This document shows, one piece after another, positions 59,865 through 64,000 of a stretch of 64,000 nucleotides of DNA; position 1 is the stretch's first letter; every line of letters starts with the position of its first letter. The notes beneath the pieces are model-generated. The model was given only the letters and a program-made list of their open reading frames with translations, was not told the origin of the DNA and ran no database searches. The stretch comes from Thuidium tamariscinum (lineage: Eukaryota > Streptophyta > Bryopsida > Hypnales > Thuidiaceae): positions 4,781,001 through 4,845,000 of the forward strand of contig OX344754.2 in assembly GCA_947034885.2 (NCBI GenBank), in the 5' to 3' direction. Both the position numbers and the translations under genes were made by a program.

Positions 59865-60978
59865 AAAGCTTCATACTACAAGTTATAGGGGGATGAAGTT
59901 TGACTACTCATCAATTTATCAAATTTTATTAATGATTTCTTACTAATTGATAATTCAAATTTAAGTTTTTCCTTTCAACTTCAAACTCTAGATTTCGAGT
60001 GCTCTAAAATTTTACTCAACTTGTTCCAAAGTTTTAAGTTTTATCTATTTGTCATCCATTTTACCTTCTAAACTTCATCTAACTTTAACTTTCTCAATTT
60101 AACTTTAAATTCTATGTTTAATATGTTTTTGGAAAGCTATGAACTAGATTTATACTAACTAAAATCTAAAACTTGGGAATATTTTGATCTAACTACTCTG
60201 ACTTACACTTCTAGTTTGGTTCCTATGTTTTGAAATGACAACTTTCAAACTCAATAACTTTTGGATTTCTTAGAAACTTACCTCTTTTTATGGCTCATCT
60301 TGAGCAATGTTGTAGACATTCTCCCATATTTTTTTGTTTTCCATCTTAAGACAATTCTACAATTTTTGCTCAATGTCTAAAGATGGTAGTTTCTTATAGT
60401 TTTTGAAACTTGGATATCTATTTTCTAATTCTTTTTTTTTCTTTTTTTTTTCTACTTATCTATTCCATTATTGTAGTTCAAGAGTTGACTTGGGAATTAT
60501 ACAATAATGTTTCCATCTTCAAAATAATAATTGATCACTTCTCTCTATCCAAGTTCATTATTATTCTATTCTAATTTCTATTGATCTAAATGCTTTTCCA
60601 AGATTTTCTCCCAATCCTCCTTCAACTTCTAAAATCTTTTACTACTTTATATAACCATCCCAACTTTGCTTCCTAATCCAGTTTATTGTTCCACTTGGAG
60701 TTTTTGAATTCCCCTATCTTCTATGATAGTGAGAGGAAGAGTGGTGAGTTTAGAAGTTACTAATTGATATGATTTTTAGACGCTAATTACTCTTCTTCCC
60801 TCCTAATTGCTCTTTTTGCTTCCCACTCCTAATCTTCTCTCTAATCTTCTACCTCTCCTTCTATTAATTATATTCCATATTTTCTACAAAACATCAATCA
60901 TCAAATTTATGGAAAAAATGAATTAATTGTTGTGCAAATTTTTCCTTTGAAAAGCCAAGAAGGGCCCTAGCAATAGAG
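59865..60978. other. Spacer without a gene
   Basis: Collinear with 34299-35416 of B and 6722-7855 of A. Confidence 0.7.
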
Positions 60979-61047
60979 CCTAGTGTGAACAACTCTACCC
61001 TTGAGTTAAAATTTAACACACGCGTTCTATGTCTAATCAAGTACTAT

Positions 61048-61219
61048 CACTACAAGAGAATGGGGTCTTTTAAGTAGTGTCCTCGACATCAAATCTTTCA
61101 AGTAATGTCTTTTAATGTGTCTTTTAAGTAAAATTTTACTTAAAAGATGCATTAAAAGACATTACTTGAAAGATATGATGTCTAGGATACTACTTACAAG
61201 ACCCCATTCTCTTTTAGTG
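61048..61219. mobile_element. CACTA-type foldback MITE (172 bp), nested in the LTR-type element
   Basis: CACTACAAGAGAATGGGGTC to ...CATTCTCTTTTAGTG, with TAT duplicated (61045-61047 and 61220-61222). Unit B has the empty site (AAGTATTATCTCTTAATTGG at about 35485). It is nearly a perfect hairpin around TAAGTAAAATTTTACTTA and is the most complete member of the family seen at 34156 and 58783. Confidence 0.93.
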
Positions 61220-63035
61220 TATCTTTTAATTGGGTGTTCAAAGAGTCCCTTACAAGCAATGAACACTTTAATAACGTCTTTTTGATTCTAACAATCACTG
61301 ATTTCACTAGTTGTGGTTATAGTTAATAGTTGAAGGTTTTGGATGAATTTTCTAAATCTAAATCTTAATCTAGTACTTTAATCATTCTACTCTATCTAAG
61401 TTTAAGCTTTTTACAATTATTCTAAATGAAAATCTAAACTACTTATTAATGCTCAAGAACTTGCCAATATAAAACTGAACAACAAAAGAAGTAAAATGAA
61501 AATTAAATAGGGGCACCTCACTTCCTTGGCGTAGATCTCCATAGTTCCATCATCAAACATCATCATATGCATACTCATTGGCGATTTTCCCATTAAACTC
61601 CTCTTGCTTGTCCATTGAACTAATCTATGATAAATTCCCCTTTTGTTGGTAAAATTGATTATTCCTAGCTCCTATTGTACTAATAATTATGGGAATTTAA
61701 ACTAATTGTGTATTTTTTGTTCATTCCTAATTTTTTGGTTATTAGAAAAAATACACAAAGTTAATTCAATCCACTAAATTAAAACAAATGACTTCCTAAG
61801 TGACTTGAGCAATTAATTCCTAGCAAACAAAAATTATTCTAAATGAAATCAATGATTAATTCTAGCTAATTTGTTAATTTTTGTTATTGTTTTGTTTTCT
61901 TTTGGAATTTTTGGCCTAAATTCAATGACAACTAATTAATTTAGAATCTAAAAATCTAATCAAATCTTTTCAAATCTAATTAATTTTTAATTTTTCCTAA
62001 TTCTTAAAGAAATTGGTTGTGAATTTTGTCCTTTTCTTTTCGGTTTATTAGGCCTAATAAAACAAAACTAACAAAATTCAAACCTTCTAAGAATCTAATT
62101 ATTAACTAACTACCAAAGAATAAAGAACAAACTTGAAGAATGAGAACAATTTCAATAGTAAGATGCATTTCTTCAGTCATTCTCCCATGTCTACTCTTTC
62201 TCATTTTTTTTCAAGTCATTTGTGGAATTTGAGTGTGAGAATGTAGAGAGAGACCTTTGAAGTTTGGCTATGGCGGCTTGTAGAATTTCTTTGGTTTCAA
62301 AACCAAAATAGATTTGGTGTAGCTCCAACTGCCTAACCTTTTGAATTATAAGTTCAATAGTTAAACCAACTTTGAATATGGTTTATTAATAAACTCATCG
62401 ATTTTGGTTTGATGTTCTAGTGTTGTTAAGCTTTGACTTGTGTATGATTGAATTGAGCTTCCACTCTCTGTCGTACTGGATTGGTTCCCTCCTGTCGGAC
62501 TGAACCCAAGTTCTTTTGGCCTGTTGCCCTGGCCCTTTCCCCCCGATGGCCACGTGTCGCACTAGGATTGGCGGTACCCTTCCAATATGCGCCTCATCAC
62601 CCGACCAAGTGTCGCGCTAGGACTGCTGTCTTGGCTGAAAGGGAGCCTACATGACTGCGGCCGACTGGTCTGGCCCTTCCTTGTCGAACTAGTTCTGTTA
62701 TTTGCCGAACTAGCTCTTTCTTTAGCTGAACTGACTCTATACTAGTTTCAAACACACCTAAAACACACATAAAATGGCTAACGACTAACTTATAGAAGTT
62801 CACAAATGAACTTATACAAAGGAGTTTTGGGATTTTGTGGCACACCCTTTTTTCCACATGTGAGAAAATTAACGAAATGCCAAGTAAGATGAAGGAAAGA
62901 TATTAATGAGCGTGGTTTTTTAATAAATCGTTATTTTAAGGTGTAAAATTCTACCTAAAATTCCTTCTCCAAATGATTTAAGTATAAGGAATAACTAATA
63001 GTAACCCACTAATGGTATTTTGTGGATTTCAATTA

Positions 63036-63380
63036 CAAAAAGAGATACATATGCTACTGTATAACCGAACTTTTGTATTAAATTTTCCACGTATCCACAA
63101 AATTTAATATTTTCAGGTCTAAAAACCAAAGGAGGTATACATGACAGTGTTTAACCGAACTTTGATGTTAGAAACTTGAAATTTCAACAAACATTTAGTA
63201 TTTTAAAACATAAAAGCCAAAGGAGGTACACATGACAATGTTTAACCGAACTTTGGTGTTAGAAACTTGAAATTTCAATAAACATTCAGTATTTTAAAAC
63301 TTAGAAGCCAAAGGACATACATATATAACAATGTTTAACCAAACTTTGGCACTAAAATCTTAAAATTTCCACACAATATA
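63036..63380. repeat. Tandem repeat, about 91-bp period, unit C copy
   Basis: Units start at 63036, 63126, 63217 and 63308 (CCAAAGGAGGTA type), as at 37411-37773 in unit B. Confidence 0.85.
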
Positions 63381-64000
63381 AGTTAAGCAAGGGATTGAGG
63401 CTTAAATCCAAGTACCTAAGTAGAAAATAAGAATCAATTGAAGGGGCCCTATGCCTTTAAAGTTCAAACAACAAAACATAAAATATACTTCGTTAAGATC
63501 TTCGGTCCAAGAAGTGCTCCTACCATGCTGGTAGCACAAAACAAAGAGAGACAGAACAAAGTGTCAGTATGCAAGAAATGAGGGCACTAGCAACCTTGAG
63601 GGGGCCCCTTAAATACCCATTTTCAGGTGCTCCCTAGTAAATTGTTAGTAAAACACTTTGTTACTTTTCCCCTAATGTATCCTAAATGTAATTTCAAAAT
63701 AATACTTGTTTAATGGTGAAAAACTTTAGAACTCTCTCCATTTAGCTAATAAAATCTTAACAAAATCAAATCTAAGATTTTAACCCAAGATATTTTGAAA
63801 TTAACCCTAATCTACCTAAATATTTTGCAAATTAACCAAAAATTATTTTGAAAATTGTCTTTCTTTAGTCAAAAGATGGCTTTTATGCAAAAAAGAGATC
63901 TTGACCAAATCCAATCTTTGATTTTCCAAAAGATATTTTCAAATTCACTTTTAACTAACAAAGTCAAATTAAAAGCTGACCTTCTCTATCTTTTAGGAAA

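Larger units (their letters stand above)
53142..64000. repeat. Tandem segmental duplication, unit C (partial)
   Basis: Collinear with units A and B from their first bases and still inside the homology when the window ends (within the LTR-type element, matching B at about 38.4 kb). It contains pseudogene copy C. The array therefore probably extends to the right. Confidence 0.88.
60984..64000. mobile_element. LTR-type insertion, unit C copy (cut by window end)
   Basis: It starts TGTGAACAACTCTACCC after CCTAG (60979-60983), at the same site as 35422 in unit B, and follows that copy to the window end (matching about 38.4 kb). It contains a younger CACTA hairpin and the 91-bp tandem array. No coding capacity seen. 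Confidence 0.75.

Noticed and set aside
62597-62857. Minus-strand 86-codon frame in the GC-richer island
   Set aside because: It lies in the LTR-type element; the unit B counterpart (about 36960-37220) has no equivalent frame.

Overview
The window is nuclear DNA of a land plant. The evidence is a plant-type ankyrin-repeat/PGG membrane protein gene with a spliced leader, a very AT-rich background, and spacers packed with small TIR transposons, CACTA-type foldback elements, an LTR-type insertion and a LINE tail. The species cannot be fixed from the sequence. No bacterial operons, tRNA, rRNA or CRISPR arrays were seen. | Layout: the window is a tandem array of one locus. Unit A is 1-28617, unit B 28618-53141 and unit C 53142-64000 (cut by the window end); positions 1, 28618 and 53142 are homologous. 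Each unit holds, in order: an intron, one long coding exon (ankyrin repeats followed by a four-helix PGG domain), 16-17 kb of transposon-filled spacer, a less AT-rich conserved block of about 2.3 kb, and the leader exon of the next copy, which ends in a strong splice donor (28358/28359 and 52877/52878). The leader of copy A lies outside the window. | Genes: copy A (1696-3522) is intact and encodes about 608 residues. Copy B (29985-31711) has lost exactly one ankyrin repeat and carries a 1-bp frameshift. Copy C (54833-56658) carries a nonsense codon and a further 1-bp frameshift. The first breaks in B and C fall within about ten codons of each other, at the join between the ankyrin and membrane parts, so both keep an uninterrupted ankyrin-only frame. 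Between copies the ankyrin part differs strongly, largely at repeat tips, while the membrane part is nearly identical. This looks like a recognition-type gene cluster with diversifying repeats, but that is inference. | Mobile DNA: comparing the units gives empty sites for many insertions, so element ends and target-site duplications (TSDs) can be read directly. Families seen: a 311-bp element with 4-bp TSDs; a roughly 730-bp GGGTGATTGCA family with 4-bp TSDs; piggyBac-like TTAA elements of about 920 bp; hAT-like elements with 8-bp TSDs (CACGGGG and CAGGGTTT ends); CACTA-type hairpins with 3-bp TSDs; TA-flanked foldbacks; a 4.9-kb TG...CA LTR-type insertion with TSD CCTAG shared by B and C; and a LINE 3' end. 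The insertions give conflicting histories (one is shared by A and C only, others by B and C only), which points to gene conversion or unequal exchange among the copies.
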